This document shows, piece by piece, positions 20,580 through 35,100 of a DNA stretch of 64,000 nt. Each line of letters begins with the position of its first letter. The stretch's first letter is position 1. This DNA comes from Dictyostelium firmibasis (Eukaryota; Evosea; Eumycetozoa; Dictyosteliales; Dictyosteliaceae): assembly GCA_036169595.1 (NCBI GenBank), contig CM069766.1, positions 4,763,501 through 4,827,500 of the forward strand, given 5' to 3'. The notes under the pieces are model-generated. The model was not told the DNA's origin, ran no database searches, and was given only the letters and a program-made list of their open reading frames with translations. The position numbers and the translations under genes are program-made.

Positions 20580-21256
20580 CAAAAAGTAGGTACTGTATTA
20601 ATCAATTGTTAGTTGAATTAAAGGATTTTTTTTTTAAATTTTTATTTTTTTAATTTTAATTTTTAATTTTTTTGATAAAAATCCACTTTTTTCATTTAAA
20701 AATTTATTTTATTACAGTAAATTAAAAAAATAAATGTTTTACTTAAAAAATCCAATCTTTTTTTTTTTAATTTATATATATTTATATCATTGGCAGCGAT
20801 ATAATAGAGTAAAGCCTTATTCAATTTTTTTTTTAAAAAAAGTATGGATTTTGGACCATACATCCACCATTTTATAATTATTGGATTTTAAAAAAATATA
20901 TTATCAACCCTAAATGGCCCAATTATATTTTTTAAAATTATGTTGAAATAACAATTTTTTTCTATTTATGAAAATTGTGTGAAAAGAAAAAAATTATTAT
21001 TTTCAAAAAAAAAAAAAAAAAAATTATTGTCTAAATATAACTTTTTATTATAAATATTTTTGTTGTGAATTACATTTTTTTAATGAAAAGTTAAATTTAG
21101 TCAAAAGTAAAAACACCTTTTATCTTGAGATTCTTGCAAAAAAAAAAAAAAAAAACTAAAATAACATACTTTAAACACAACAAATTCAAAAGGTGGTGAA
21201 ATGTTAAAAAAAAAAATTATAAATTTTATATTAACATTTTTTTTTAAAAAAATAAC
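20580..21256. other. Gene-poor spacer
   Basis: Mostly A/T runs. A mixed patch near 20780-20960 contains a small hairpin (GTATGG at 20842-20847 with CCATAC at 20856-20861). No gene seen. Confidence 0.5.
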
Positions 21257-21619
21257 ATGAAAAAAAAGCTTTCAAATTTTATTTTTTTAATTTTTTTCAA
21301 ATTTTATTTTTTTTATTTTTTTTTGTTTGAAATTCAAAAAGAAGTAGCAATTGGAGAACAATTATATTTTTATGATTCATTAGGATTTTTAATTGATGGT
21401 GCAACTTACCAATTGGTAAGGAACAATTATATTGAAAATATTTTGAAAATCCAATTGGAGGAATTCATTAATTCACAGTCGTATAAGGGTGGTACAAAGG
21501 ACAATCAATTCTACTATACAGCCCAATTTAATCAATTAATTAGTGTAATTGGTACGTTTAATAAAGGTTTCAGTTTCAACCAATGGAAAATTGAAGCCCA
21601 ATGCCTATTGTTACTATAA
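21257..21619 (+). CDS. Doubtful small protein or gene fragment
   Basis: 120 codons from an ATG. The first 30 residues come from Lys- and Phe-rich, A/T-run DNA and look like a chance signal-like sequence or an unspliced leader. From residue 33 the frame reads as normal protein (VAIGEQLYFYDSLGFLIDG, then a helical stretch with NYIENILKIQLEEFINS) until the stop, 40 bases before an AAT array. I do not recognise it. It could be the last exon of a lost gene: an AG acceptor is available just before the protein-like part. Kept at low confidence. Confidence 0.35.
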   Translation: MKKKLSNFIFLIFFKFYFFYFFLFEIQKEVAIGEQLYFYDSLGFLIDGATYQLVRNNYIENILKIQLEEFINSQSYKGGTKDNQFYYTAQFNQLISVIGTFNKGFSFNQWKIEAQCLLLL

Positions 21620-21659
21620 AGTCTATTTCAAACGTTCACTAGAGTTAATCTGTAGATAG

Positions 21660-21891
<232 letters not shown>

Positions 21892-22014
21892 AATAATTTA
21901 AAAGTCAATACCTACAATACCACAAATATTTAAAATACAGGTCATACACTTATAATAAAAACAAAATTGAAAATAAAATAAAAATAAATAAAATATTAGT
22001 AGAAATTGATTGAT

Positions 22015-23827
22015 TCATTGATTTAACATACACACATTATCAAATGGACCATGTATACCATCGGATTTACAATAAAAATGAGAATAGTTTAAAAAATTGC
22101 AGTTAAATATGTTTCCATTGCATTCGATAAAAATCTCTTGAATTGAAAATAAATTTTCGCCAATCACATAAATTTGACCACCAAAATAGTCAAATGGTGA
22201 AGATGTTGTATTTTTTATTGTTGGCCCAATTGATAGAAAAAACGGATCAGATATAATTCCACAACAACAAACTTCAACATACCCAGAAACATAATGAGGT
22301 TTTTTGTTGAATATAATTTCGTTTGAAGTAATTTTGATTGCATCAATTGTTTCATTTAATAAAAATTTAATGATTGTTTCATTTTCGAAACCAATGTTAT
22401 TAAAATCACCTTTACATATAATCAGTCCTTCCTTTACAAAACAAGATTCAATAATTGGTGCTCTATAATAAAATGTTGATCGATATGATCGATTTCCAAG
22501 TTTTATTATATAGTTTTTTATACCACATCCAGCTCCAATGGAAAAATCAAAGTCCATATCGTTTTGAGAATTTTTCATTAATTATTCCAGTCACATTGTT
22601 TTCTTCTTATGTAGATGGATTGACTATAATAATTGGGGAATCTACACTATCAAAACTTGTATTAAATATTTTAACAATGCAGTTTGAACCATTTACTAAA
22701 GGTAAAGTTACAAATTTTGAGATAAATGATAAACCAATGAAAAAATAGTTGGATTTGGTCTGATAGGACTTAACAGAAAGATTAAGATATTCTAATGTTT
22801 TTGGAATTGTGAATGACATAATTGTTTCTTCTTCATTAACATTAACATCTTCGAAAATTAATGGAATATCATCGTTGAAAATTATTGATTCTTTATTCCC
22901 AAAACAATGACCATCCAATATTAAAATATCATTTTTAATTCTGTATGATGAAATAAATGGTGTATCAAAATTAAAATAAACTAATTCACTGTTTACAATG
23001 TCATCAATCTTTAAATTTACAAGCAAGTTTGTTTCATTGCAACCAATAGAAACTAAATTGCACGTTATTTCATGTGAAAATTTAGTAATAATTGTACACC
23101 CCAAACTTCCTATTCTAACCTCAATGTTTGAATGTTTGATGTTTGAAATTAACCTTGTTCCCTTGATTATAATAATACCATTTTTATTTCTTGGAATATT
23201 ATTAATATATTCAATGATTGGAAGATATGTTAGTTTCATTTTATTTGATGGGACTTCACTTGCAAATAACTGGATAGGAAATGAAGAGAAATATAATTTC
23301 GAATTATTATAAGAAAATTCCAACCTATTATGACCACTTGAAATAAAAAAGGTTTCGTTGATTTTGGTATCGCCTAATAATAAATATTTTGGAAAACCAT
23401 CATCACAAAAGTTTGCCCCAATTAATATAACGATATCTCCATTAACTAAAACATTTTCAATATATGGATTTTCATATGATGAGTTGTATCTAAACGAATC
23501 TGCAATGATGGAAAAATAACCACATCCTCTATTGAAGTATATGGATATTTCTGGACTGTCTTTACTTTTTTCAAATACTACGTTAGTAGTTTCATAAATC
23601 GAGTACAATATACTTCTTTCGTTTTTTTTAAAAAGGAAATAAGTTGCATTCGAATAAACTCAACAGGCCAGTAGTATGAAATTAAATTTTCATCAGTTGT
23701 TATATCTAAAATTATATAATGTTAACAAATAATCTATTTCTTTTAATTGAGTGATGATTTTTTACCTACTGATTGGTAATGAATAAATTATTTTTAATAT
23801 AATTATATTTATAATTAAAAATTTCAT
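22015..23827 (-). pseudogene. Decayed IPT/TIG surface-protein gene (tgr-like), paralogue of the gene at 24267
   Basis: Host gene, clearly broken. It starts like its neighbour: an ATG at 23827, a signal peptide, then a short intron near 23700-23770. After that the frame does not continue: the splice leads to a stop, and the main body (about 23660 to 22607) is in another frame. A TAA at 22607-22609 and a further frame change near 22580 separate the body from the last part (22578-22015). The two parts read as IPT/TIG (E-set) repeats with N-glycosylation sites and paired Cys, and align by eye with the plus-strand gene: CGYFSIIAD with CGYRTILWA, GHCFGN with GYCFGN, CGIKNYIIKLGNRSYRSTF with the equivalent CGIINYEIQIGNQRYQSSF. 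Against that gene it also lacks about 130 N-terminal residues and the final IPT repeat and membrane anchor. Confidence 0.8.
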
Positions 23828-24266
23828 TTTGTTGAGAAAATTGAAAAAAAATTTGTTATACAAAAATAAACAAACAAATATTAAATTAAAATTGTTTATT
23901 TTTTTATAAAAAAAAAAAAAAAAAAAACAAAAAAATTTTTTTTTATTAAAAAAATATGGGGGTAACAGACAGAATTATTAGAAACAAAAATTAATTTTCA
24001 ATGTTGCTATTTTTAAAAGATTCTTCGATCAAAAAAAAAAAATTTTACTATTTTTAAAAGCACCTTTTATTTCAAAAAAAAAAAAAAGTTTCTATTTTTA
24101 AATATGTTTGTTTTTCAAACCCCTTTTTTAAAAACTGAAGTGTGTGTTTTTTTTATTTTTAATTAAATTTTGTTTTTGTTTTATTTTTTTATTAATTTTT
24201 TAGTTTTTAATTTTTATTTTATATTTTTATTATTGGTTTGTCACTCAATAAAATAAATAGAAAAAA
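23828..24266. promoter_or_regulatory. Shared upstream region of the two divergent IPT/TIG genes
   Basis: 440 bases between head-to-head starts, mainly A/T runs, with two copies of a TATTTTTAAA(A)G-like motif (near 24008 and 24051). No clear operator. Confidence 0.4.
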
Positions 24267-26862
24267 ATGAAAAATAAAGTAATTATCCTATTCATTTTTA
24301 TTTTATTTTTATCACTTGTTTATTCCATATCTCCTATTGGTAAATATTCTTTTTTGATTATTTGATTAGTCTATTAACTAATTTATTTAATTTTTTTATA
24401 GGACTAGAAGCTCATAAAGATTCTCTTGTAATTAAATATAATGCAGATGATTTTTATTATAAAAACTTAACATTTGACCATTTTGATGGTTCAGGTACTT
24501 ATAGTATGAGTTTTGATTGTATTTTAAATAATACAATTAGAATTTGTACTCTACCAGTTAAAGAAACAGATTATCCTAAAATGTATGCATTTAAACTATA
24601 TGCATGTGTATATAAAAATGAAAAATTTTTTTGGTGCGATTATCGAGTTGATATCACTCAATTTCCAGGTCCATTATTAATTTCAGATTTTAGACCACCA
24701 ACAAGAGGAGGAAATGTTACACTAAGTGGTTACTATTTACAATTGGAAATAATTGGATATATTTATTTTTATAACCCATATATTAATGATCAATACATAA
24801 ATTCAAGAGACTCATATTGGGTTAACGGTAATATTTTTTCCCCAAAATTTGATCGTATAAATTTATCATTATTAGTGTACCCCGGATGTGGATATAGAAC
24901 CATTTTATGGGCCAATCTTCAGGATTTCAATATTACATATCAAGATCCTTTTATTAAACAAATTGAAATAAACCAAGAAATCATTGATATATCTGGAACA
25001 AATTTTTATAATCAATCAATTTTTGTAGGTGTAATCATTGAAAATAAGGTTGTCGATCCAAAAGATATTATTTTAGTCGATTTTGAAAATATTAAATTAA
25101 AATATAACTACTCTGAACCATTCTCAACAAAATTATCAGTTCAAGTAAGTTGTTGTGATTATTTATCAAATAAATTTGAAATTTCATATCCACCAATCCC
25201 ATCAAGTTCAAATAGTATTCCAAAATTAAAAGGTGGTTTATTAATAATTAATGGTAATAGATTAAATTCATCACTATTATCATTAAATAACAATATGTCA
25301 GTGATTGTAGGTGATTCAATTTGTTCAAATATTTCATCGACTTCAAATGAAATTAAATGTTATTTACAACCTTCAAATTCGACATTAAATAATTTACCTA
25401 TTATTGTTTCAATCAATGGAGTTGCAAATACCAATAAATTGTTAATAGAATATGACATACCTTATATCACATCATATTCTCAAGTAAGTGAAGAAATTCA
25501 AATTATTGGTTATTGTTTTGGTAACATTAGCTCAACTGGCATTCAAATTAATGGTAAACAAGTATCAAATCAAATAATGTCAATAAATTATGATGAAACA
25601 ATTTTAAAATTAAAAGTACCAAATCAAAATTATAATTTTAATGTTTCAATAAAATCAAATTCAATTAAATCAAATGAAATTAATGTTAATGTAAACCTTT
25701 TTGCAAGAATAAATGAAATTCCATCAATTGGTAATAAATTAATAAATTTTACATTATTTTATGTAAATTCAAGTAATATTAATTCAATACCAACTATTAA
25801 AATATTAAATCAAAAATTTAATCAATCAATCAAATCAATATCAACTAAAATTAATGAAACGATAACATGTTCATTTGAAATTGAAAATTATTGTGGTATT
25901 ATTAATTATGAAATTCAAATTGGTAATCAAAGATATCAATCATCATTTTCATATGAATCACCATCGATTAACCAATGTAATTTAAACTCAAGTGAAATCG
26001 TTACTTGTATTGGTAGTGGTTTTGGTAGTGGTATTAATGAAACAACATCAATTATCATTTCAAATCAAACAATAATAACAACAACAACAAATGATCAAAT
26101 TAATTATAATCAATCGATATCATTCAAAATCAATGAACAATATGATATTAATGATGAATTGTATATAAATGTATGTGGTTTATTATCAAATAAAGTAAAA
26201 ATCAATACAATACCAATAATTAAAAATATATCGTTACCAAATTTATTCAGTACAAATGGTGGTAATATTAATGTTGTTACTAAATATATGAATAATAATA
26301 CAAACATTACAATTCAATGTGATAATAATAAAAGTGGTGGTGATGGTGAACAAACTTTAGAAAAAGAATGTAAATTAATAAATAGTTCATTGTTATCATG
26401 TAATATCGAATTGGATGGCCCAATTGATAAAACATTAATAATGATATCAAGACAGTATCAACATTTAATGTATCATTTAAATCACCATCAATTAACAGAA
26501 CTAGTGTAATCTATCCAAAACAAGGTGGTATTTTAACTATTATTGGTAATGATTTCTATGATCCAATCGATATGGTTACAATTGGTGATCTATTAAAATG
26601 TAATGATCCAAAGTTTATTAATCACACAATGATAACATGTTTAGTTTTACCAACTAATAATACGTCAAATATTAAATATGGTGAAAGTTTCAATATCAAT
26701 GTTACAATCAATGGTAAGAGTGGTGTTTCGAAAGTATTCAAATATTCCTCTCAATCTGATGAAATTCATCAATACTCTGCTGCTAGAAATATCTTTCAAA
26801 ATCTATTATTATCAATTTTAATCATTGTAATAATATCATTATTATTCACAACAACTCTATAA
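24267..26862 (+). CDS. IPT/TIG-repeat cell-surface protein (tgr-like), one frame break
   Basis: Secreted-route surface protein with a signal peptide (MKNKVIILFIFILFLSLVYS), a series of IPT/TIG immunoglobulin-like E-set repeats, and one C-terminal membrane span (LLLSILIIVIISLLF) with a very short tail. Exon 1 is 24267-24339; exon 2 starts at 24402 (phase 1). Many N-x-S/T sites and Cys pairs fit an extracellular role. The family resembles the Dictyostelium tgr proteins, of which TgrB1 and TgrC1 mediate kin recognition; that membership is inference. The frame of exon 2 ends at 26509, but protein of the same kind continues in the next frame (VSTFNVSFKSPSINRT, then PKQGGILTIIGNDFYDP) to 26862. A 56-base GT..AG intron (26400-26455) would repair frame but would delete sequence (SCNIELDGPIDK) that has a counterpart in the paralogue, so a one-base shift seems more likely. 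Confidence 0.75.
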
Positions 26863-27470
26863 TATATTAAAGTAATAAAAAAAATTTTAAAAATTTATAC
26901 TCATTTTTTGTTATTTTTTGGAATGAGATAAAAAAAAAAAAAAAATTTCATAATTTAAAAAAAAAAACAATACACACTCACCATAGATTTTATTTGATTG
27001 AATTAATTCAATAACTATAATAAATGAGATGATTAAAATTAACAACATTAACACAATCAAAAAAAAATATGTTTCAAATAAATATTATATCACCACCAAA
27101 AAAAAATAATCAATAACTATTGTATATTAGTTAAATTTAATTGTAATAATTAACAATATGATAATGATTTTGAGAAACCAATAAAAACTACATTAACCTA
27201 AAATAATTAAAAAAATAAAAAAAATTTTAAAAAAAAATTTTAAAAAAAATGAACATAAAAAATAGAGTGTTAAAGTTTGCCGCTCAATTTGGGATTAACA
27301 AATACAATGAAAATACAAAAAAAAATAAAAGTGTGTTGTTATTTAATTTTTTTTTTTTAAAATTTTTTTTTATTTAATTTTTTTTTTTATATTTTTTTTT
27401 ATATTTTTTTTATTTTTTATTTTTTATTTCTTTATTTCTTTTATAATGATTACATATGTAATAAATAATA
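26863..27470. other. Intergenic spacer
   Basis: Both neighbours are on the plus strand, so this holds the promoter of the next gene. Short mixed-sequence patches (near 26990-27060 and 27270-27300) lie in A/T runs. Nothing recognisable. Confidence 0.5.
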
Positions 27471-28282
27471 ATGACTAATAAACCAATGACTTTAAATATT
27501 CTTATATTCTATGAAATTTTAAATTATTTAATTTTTAATAATAAATCATTTAACATAGTTTTTGAATATAGTTTACTTTCAAAATCAATTTTTAAAATAG
27601 TCCAAAACCTATTGGTTTCATATGAATATAATAAATTTGAATTTATGTTATCAGCTGATCAATTAATGGATTATATAAAATTTAATAATAACAAAAATAA
27701 TAATAAGAAAGATAGTGGTGTATATTGTGAAGATAATTATAAATATGAAAAAATGTTAATTCAATATAAAAATATTGAATATATTAGATTTTCAAATCTT
27801 GGTAATCAAGGTATTAGTATTTATTACTCATTGGAAGAATTTTGTAACAATTTAAAAAAAATAATAATTCTTGATGAAATTAAATCACAATTTGATATAT
27901 CATATGATTATACACAAAATAATAAAATAAAATATAAAAAACTTTCAATGGAATGGAGAGTTGGAACACCACCAATCTCATTCTTAGAAACCTACAGAGA
28001 AAATTTCATTGACTCAAACTATATACTTTCAAAATGTCAATTCACTTTTGATTTTTTAAGGAAATATAATCCCTCAAAAATAAAAATTAGAACAACATAT
28101 ATGTATTTTTTAAATTTAAAATATTTAAATAATATTTTCATTTCAAATAATAATTCTAAAAACAATATTAAATCAATAAAATTTCAAAATCATTTAACTC
28201 CAATTAATTTTTTAAATTTTTTATTTCCCAATATTTGTAGCAACAACTTAAAAGAAAATAATAATAATATTATTAATAACAA

Positions 28283-28329
<47 letters not shown>

Positions 28330-28964
28330 TTAATAACAATAATAATAAAAATAAAAAATACAACAATAAAATAAAATCATTAACTATTGAACTTGATCCA
28401 AATGAGGTCAATTTAGAAGAAAAATTTTATAATTTATTATTAGATAATAATGGTTTTAAAAATAATAAAATATTGAAAAAATTAATAATGAATGAATATA
28501 ATTCATGTTGTTCAACTAATGAAATATTTTGGAGTAATAATCCAACCTATTTCATTGAAAATATATTGAAATTCAATCATTCAATAAATTCAATTGGTTT
28601 TAATGTTTTCCAAATAAAAGATTATGAAACTTTATCTCCATTAATTCAATTACCAAATATTACCAAACTATATTCAAATGAAAATTCATTTCAGGTTAAT
28701 TATTTACATTGTTTTGAAAATTTAAATATTAAAGAAATAATAGTAGAGATAACTTCAATTTATCCTGTAAACATTAGGAATAAAATTTTTTTACCTTTAA
28801 AAAACTCTATGGAATTAAAAAAACTTTCCCTATATTCAATAACTTTTAAATTTCAAAATTATAATGATTTTTTGAAAGATTCATTCAATATAGAATTAGA
28901 ATCACTATTTAAAGAAAACAATATTTTAAAATCTATTTACTTTAAAATAAAAATAAAAAAATAA
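27471..28964 (+). CDS. Unknown 497-aa protein, possibly F-box/leucine-rich-like
   Basis: Single exon. The N-terminus (ILIFYEILNYLIFNNKSFN, then SLLSKSIFKIVQNLLVSYEYNKFEF) has the look of the degenerate F-box-like start seen in large Dictyostelium families. The rest is rich in Leu, Asn, Ile and Lys with spaced hydrophobic segments (IKKLSLYSITF-like units at the end) that could form irregular leucine-rich repeats. A poly-Asn run with interspersed Lys interrupts the middle (28257-28357). No membrane span or signal. I cannot place it in a known family; the F-box idea is only an impression. Confidence 0.7.
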
Positions 28965-29104
28965 ACTTTTTCCAGACACAAATTTCTTGGTAATATATTG
29001 TTAGTTTTTAAATTTTTAATTGTTAGTTTTTTTTTTCATTTTTTGAAATTATATCAACAATAAAATACCTTTCAAAAATTTTTCTTTATTTTTTTTTTTT
29101 TTTT

Positions 29105-32018
29105 TTATAAATCTTTAAGATCAAATGGGATTATTACCAAATTACCATCATTTAAACCAATCAACATATATTTTTCATGAGAAACCAATTCAATTGTTTT
29201 AATTGAAGCAGGACTATCGAAAGCATGAACAATATTTAAATCTGGTAAAGAACGAACTTTAACGCCACGAGAACCACCAGTGACTAAGTATTGGGTTGAA
29301 GAACCAACACCCAAGACACCACCTTTTTTAACAGATTCGCCAGTTAATTTTGCATCATAAATTTTTTCATCAGATTGTTGAATTTTTAATAGCTTTCCAT
29401 TAAAAGAATGAACATAAAGAAAAGACATTGAACAATAGCTAATGATAGTTTGACCTACGGTAGAGATTTTAACGATTTCAACAGCACCATTATGAAGCAT
29501 TGAACGTTGATAATGACCTTTACCTAAAGAATGAAGTATTAATTTCTTATCCATAGAACCTGAAGCTATTAAATCCCATTCTTCATTAATATCCAAACAA
29601 TGAACTGGTTCATCATGACTACAAAGACGATAGGATGGTTTTGCTTTTGCGTCTTTAATTAAATGGTCGACATCATTCCAAACTAAAATTGTAGTATCGG
29701 TTGAAGCGGTTGCAAAATGTTTGCCATTTGAACCTAAAGAGATACATGTTACCATATCATGATGAAAATCACGATATAACCTATGAACACGACCATTTTG
29801 AATGTTTGAACATTTGAATACACTATCCCAAGTTGCACAAGAGAACATAAATTTCCCATCGGGTGTAATTGCAAAACAATTTGAAATACAAGTTACACTA
29901 TCAGACATGAACAATGTATCGATTTGTTTCTCTTTATAGGTTGATAGTGTTTTATCAATATCAAAAGTAAATGGTAGATTACCACTTGGTGATGGAACAA
30001 ATTGATTAACTGCCATTACACCATCTCTATAGACTAAAACAACTATATCACTATCTTGGCAACTACTAATATGAATTAATGGTAAACTACTTTTTGTTTT
30101 TAAAACCTTAAATGGATATTGAAGTGATGGACCTTGTGGTGAATTTAGTGTTGAATTAATTAAATTTGGTGAGGACGATGTCGAATTATTATTATTTGAA
30201 TTAAATAAATTTTGAGTAATTCTCGCAAATAAATCTTTTTGAGGTTTTGAAATTTCCTGCAGAGTTTTACGAACTGGATGTGGTTTTGAAAATAATTGTG
30301 GTGGAGTTTGACCAAATTCTTTAATTTGGGAAGCGATTGATTGACGTTCATCAGGATCATCACGTTGTAATGCGGCGTTGTTTTCATAGGTTAAATGAAA
30401 GAAAACATTATTTGAATCTTGAGCAGCAGGACCATTTTGTTTAAAACCAAATATTAAATCTATCCAATGGTTAAGATTCATTGATACATATTCAGACTCT
30501 AAGGCTTCTCTATTAATTTTAATGAATAGTTCAGGTGATTGATGAGCCCAATTTGGTAGAATTAAATCACCATTCTTTGAATTCGTGAAATTAAAATTAA
30601 AACCCTCACTATTATTTATAAACTCTGGCATATAAAAGAATTCTGGAATTAATTCTTTGACATCTGCTAAATTATTACCAGAAACACCATCCCACATTTT
30701 ATCCATTGATTCAAACATTCTTTGAGGATGATCAAAAACACCACTTTGAAGTGACAGATGAAATGAGGTAAAAGGTTCTAAACGTACTTGATAATAGGCA
30801 ACAATACCAAAATTACTATAATGAGAGCCATAAAGGAAAGGTGGCATATTTGGGTCTTGAGCAGATTGCATAGATTGATAACGTTTAATTAATGTATCTA
30901 AACGTTGTTGATTAAGTGCCCCAACTGGCTTAGATAAATCTCTAAATGATTTAATATCATTTAAATCTAAAAACTCTGATTTAAAGTCTGATATAATTTG
31001 TGGAAATATAGGATATTGAGATATATCATTATAAGTTCTACCGGCAATGGTATTTAATGACATTAAATATTCAAAATTTGAAATCTCTCTATTTTTCCAT
31101 TTCATTGTTAACTTTGATTTCTTTATAATTTTAGAGGGATGATCAGACCATTTAACTTTTAAATTTGGTGGATGTAAATTAACAATCTTATTAAAGACTT
31201 GAATTGACTCTTGTTCTTTACTAAAATTTATCATATAGGATTTATGATTTAAAAAGATTTCAATTGAATTCCATCTTAATAAATAACGTATTCTATGAAT
31301 CTCAACTAAATCTTTAACCTTCCAAATATAAGTATTTTTAATTTTAACACTACCAAAATCTTGATCTTGATTATTATTACTATTCATTGATAATGATCTA
31401 CCAGTACGTTGATCAACAATTTGAATTTCTTTATCAAATGTTAAATAATGTGAAGTTATTGTAAATTGACCTGGTATCACACCAACTGGAATAACCATTT
31501 GACATTTCCATGATCCAATAAATTTTTCCTCTTCAATTTGTAATGTTGTTGATGTTGATGTTGATGATGATGTTGATAAAGGTGATAGATCATTACCATC
31601 ATAATCCCCAATTCTTGGTGATAAAATTGATGACATTGATGAATTTGGTCCAATTGTATTACTACCACTATTGATACTAATATTATTTAAATTTGGTAAA
31701 ATACTATTTAATGTTGGTGATAAATTGTTATTAAAATTACTACTATTATTGCTATTATTACTATTGTTACCACTGTCTAAATTAAAAATATCTTTTACAT
31801 TTTGTCTTGATGGTGAATTTGTTGTTGACGGGCCAATACTCATTGATCTTGAATTTCTTATTGGTGATTTATTTATTGATGGACCAATTGTATTATTTCC
31901 ACTAATATTAAAATTATTATTTACATTATTTACATTTGATAAATTATTTAAACTTTTATTATATGGTAAGGTTGAGGTATTATTATTATTATTATTACTA
32001 TTATTATTATTATTATTA

Positions 32019-32106
<88 letters not shown>

Positions 32107-35100
32107 CAATATTATTTAAGTTATTATTTAAATTATTATCATTATTTAAATTTAATTGATTTTCAAATTCAATTTCTTTATAAGCAGTTGTTTGAGTTGC
32201 TAATGGTGGTTCATTTACGATTGTAAATATTATATTACCTAAACCATCACCAGAATCTTGATCAATATAAAAAGTTTCAATTTCATTTGAATATTTTTCT
32301 AAAGTTGTTCTTCTACTTCTACCAAATCTATTTTGTTTGGATAAACCTTTATAATCTGAACCAAAATAATTTCTTTTTAACTTTCTTCTCATTCTTAATG
32401 GTCCTTCGGTTCTATCTAATTTCCAATGTAAAATTGTTGTATCCTCTGGTTCGTCATAATTATCATCGTTATCCTCATAATCATCTTCATTAATTGATAA
32501 TGTTGAAGAACTTGTATCACCAATTAAAATTGGTGATGATATTGGCGAATCTGAAATTTTTAAGTTATCATCATCATTATTAATATTATTATTACTATTA
32601 TTATTATTATCATTATTGTTATTATTTGTTATTATATTCGAATTATTTAAATTATTTTCTTTTAAAGTAAATGATAAATTATTTGATGACTGAAATAATT
32701 GTTTTTGTTCTTTAATTAAAGAATTTTTTAAATTTTTAATTGGTGGAGTTATAGAAGAATTCGATAAATTATTGATTTGTTGTTGATGTTGAATTATACC
32801 TAATTTTTTAAGTTTTGGTAAAACTGGAATAAATTTTGAAGAACCATTTATTAATTTTGTTCTAATACCATTTAAATTACCAGCTCTAGCTCTTCTAATG
32901 TGTATCCAATGTTTAAATAATAATAAATTCGATCTATCTTGATGTTTAATATCATCAAATCTTTTAACGATTTCTTCACAACAATCAATATCCCAAAGAT
33001 ATGAGATGTGAGAGGGTAATTTTGTTTGAGTTAATTGAAAATCTTTACGAGACTTTAATATTAAATTTTCATCTTGTAATGTTGCAGATGTCATTACATC
33101 ATCCCACCAAGTATCTTTACTTTGAAGTGGTTGAATAATATCTTCCAACATTCTAATTACATCATCATGATTTTCGATGGTTGACTCTTTAAGATATAAT
33201 GATAACCATCTTGTCTCACTTGCTGATAATCTTGGTTGAGCGGTCTCTCTAATTATTACAATAATTTGAACTCTTGCTTTTTTAATTTTTTCAATTGTTG
33301 GTAAATCTTTAAATATTGGTTTTTCAATACTTTCTTTACACCATGATCCACTATTTGTAATTGGTGAACTTGATAGTTGTGGTGATGAGGATAAATATAA
33401 AGATGAAGAAGGTATTTGATAAAATTTTCTTAAAATTGTTAACCATTGATCAACTCTAACTAAATTTCTCCAAAATTGTGGATTTGTTTGAATTCTTTGA
33501 TGAATTGTTTCAAACAATGCGATTTGAGTTAAAGAATTGGTTTGTGACCATAATTGAAAATTATTCATAATTAAGTTTTGAATTGCCAATGACCAAAGTG
33601 GTTGTTTACCTGAACAAAATGATATTAAACGTGATAAAGAATCAATATCATCGGGTGTCCAATAGGGTGAGGAAGTTGGAGTTGATTTTAAAAGAAATGA
33701 TATAATTTGAAAACCATGAGTTTCAATGATTTGTTCTCTAAAAATTGGATTATATTGTAATAATGATAATAGAATTTTAAATAGACAACTTGAATGACCT
33801 GAACCAATTGATGATGGAAAAATTGGAGTTGGACCACTTGAAGATGGAATTGAAATGAAATCATTTAAATTTGACAATGGTAATGGTGAAGTTGTCATAT
33901 GATCACTAATATCTTGAGGCATTTCAATATCAACACCATTAATTGGTTGACCCAATTGTGAGAATAGGGGATAAATCATTTTCAAGCCGCCAATATAAAC
34001 CAATTGATCCAATGGTGATACAGATTTTAATATTGATACACTACCATCCATTATGGTAGCAGCATTTGGTAATTCACCACTTGAGATTTCAAAACATAAT
34101 GCTTTATCGGTTGCACGTGGATGATATCTAAAAATAATTGGAATATTACGTTTACCAGATGATAGAAACAATTGACCATCGTAAATTGCTGTGGTACCTT
34201 CTTTTGGTAATTTCTCTTGTAACATTGTTGAATTTTTATCGATTTGAAATAATAAATTTGCTTCGTTTGGTTCCAGTGAATCTTTAATCATTAGAATTGA
34301 ACCAATTCTCCCTAAGAAACCGTTCTGTAATGATATTGAATTACCAATATGACAACGTGTAAATGGTCTATCGGATTTTGGATAGAGGAGTGGCATTTTT
34401 TCTTCTAATTTACCATTGACATAGAGTGATAATTGTGACTTTCTTAATAAAAAATATTCATGTGATATGATCACATGATACCATTTACCAGGTTGAAATC
34501 TATAATGTGATCCAATACATGGTGATTTAGATTTGGTTCTAATTTGAAATATTAATGATTGTTGTTGAAATGTAACTTCAAATCCAACATTTTCGTCACT
34601 AAAAAAACTAAATAAACCTGGTCTATACTTTAATGATGTAAAATCATCTGTATTCATCCAAAATGATATACTATATCCACCATCAAATGGTTGTTTATCT
34701 GGTATCATTAATCCACCATTACTATTACTAAAATTAAAATAAATATCAGGTCCAATTCTTTTTTTAAATAAAAATTCTAAAATTTCTATTAAAACATTCC
34801 AATAATATGGCTATAAAAAAATAAAATAAATAAAAAAAAAAAAAAAAAAAAAAAAAGAAATTTGGTTAATAATTTAAAAATAATTTAATTTAAAAAAAAA
34901 AAAAAAATTTACTCTTTCTTCATTTATAGATTCTAATAATTTAAAAAAATATTTTAATTCTTTAGTTGTTATATTAAAACTACAAATTATTTGAAGTGTT
35001 ATTGATAATTCACCAATAACATCACTATCATGCTTTGATCTACAAATTAAATAATTCAATAATTTATAAACCCATCTTTCATTATGACAATAATTTTGAA

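Noticed and set aside
22998-23312. 104-residue plus-strand frame
   Set aside because: Antisense shadow of the decayed IPT/TIG gene.
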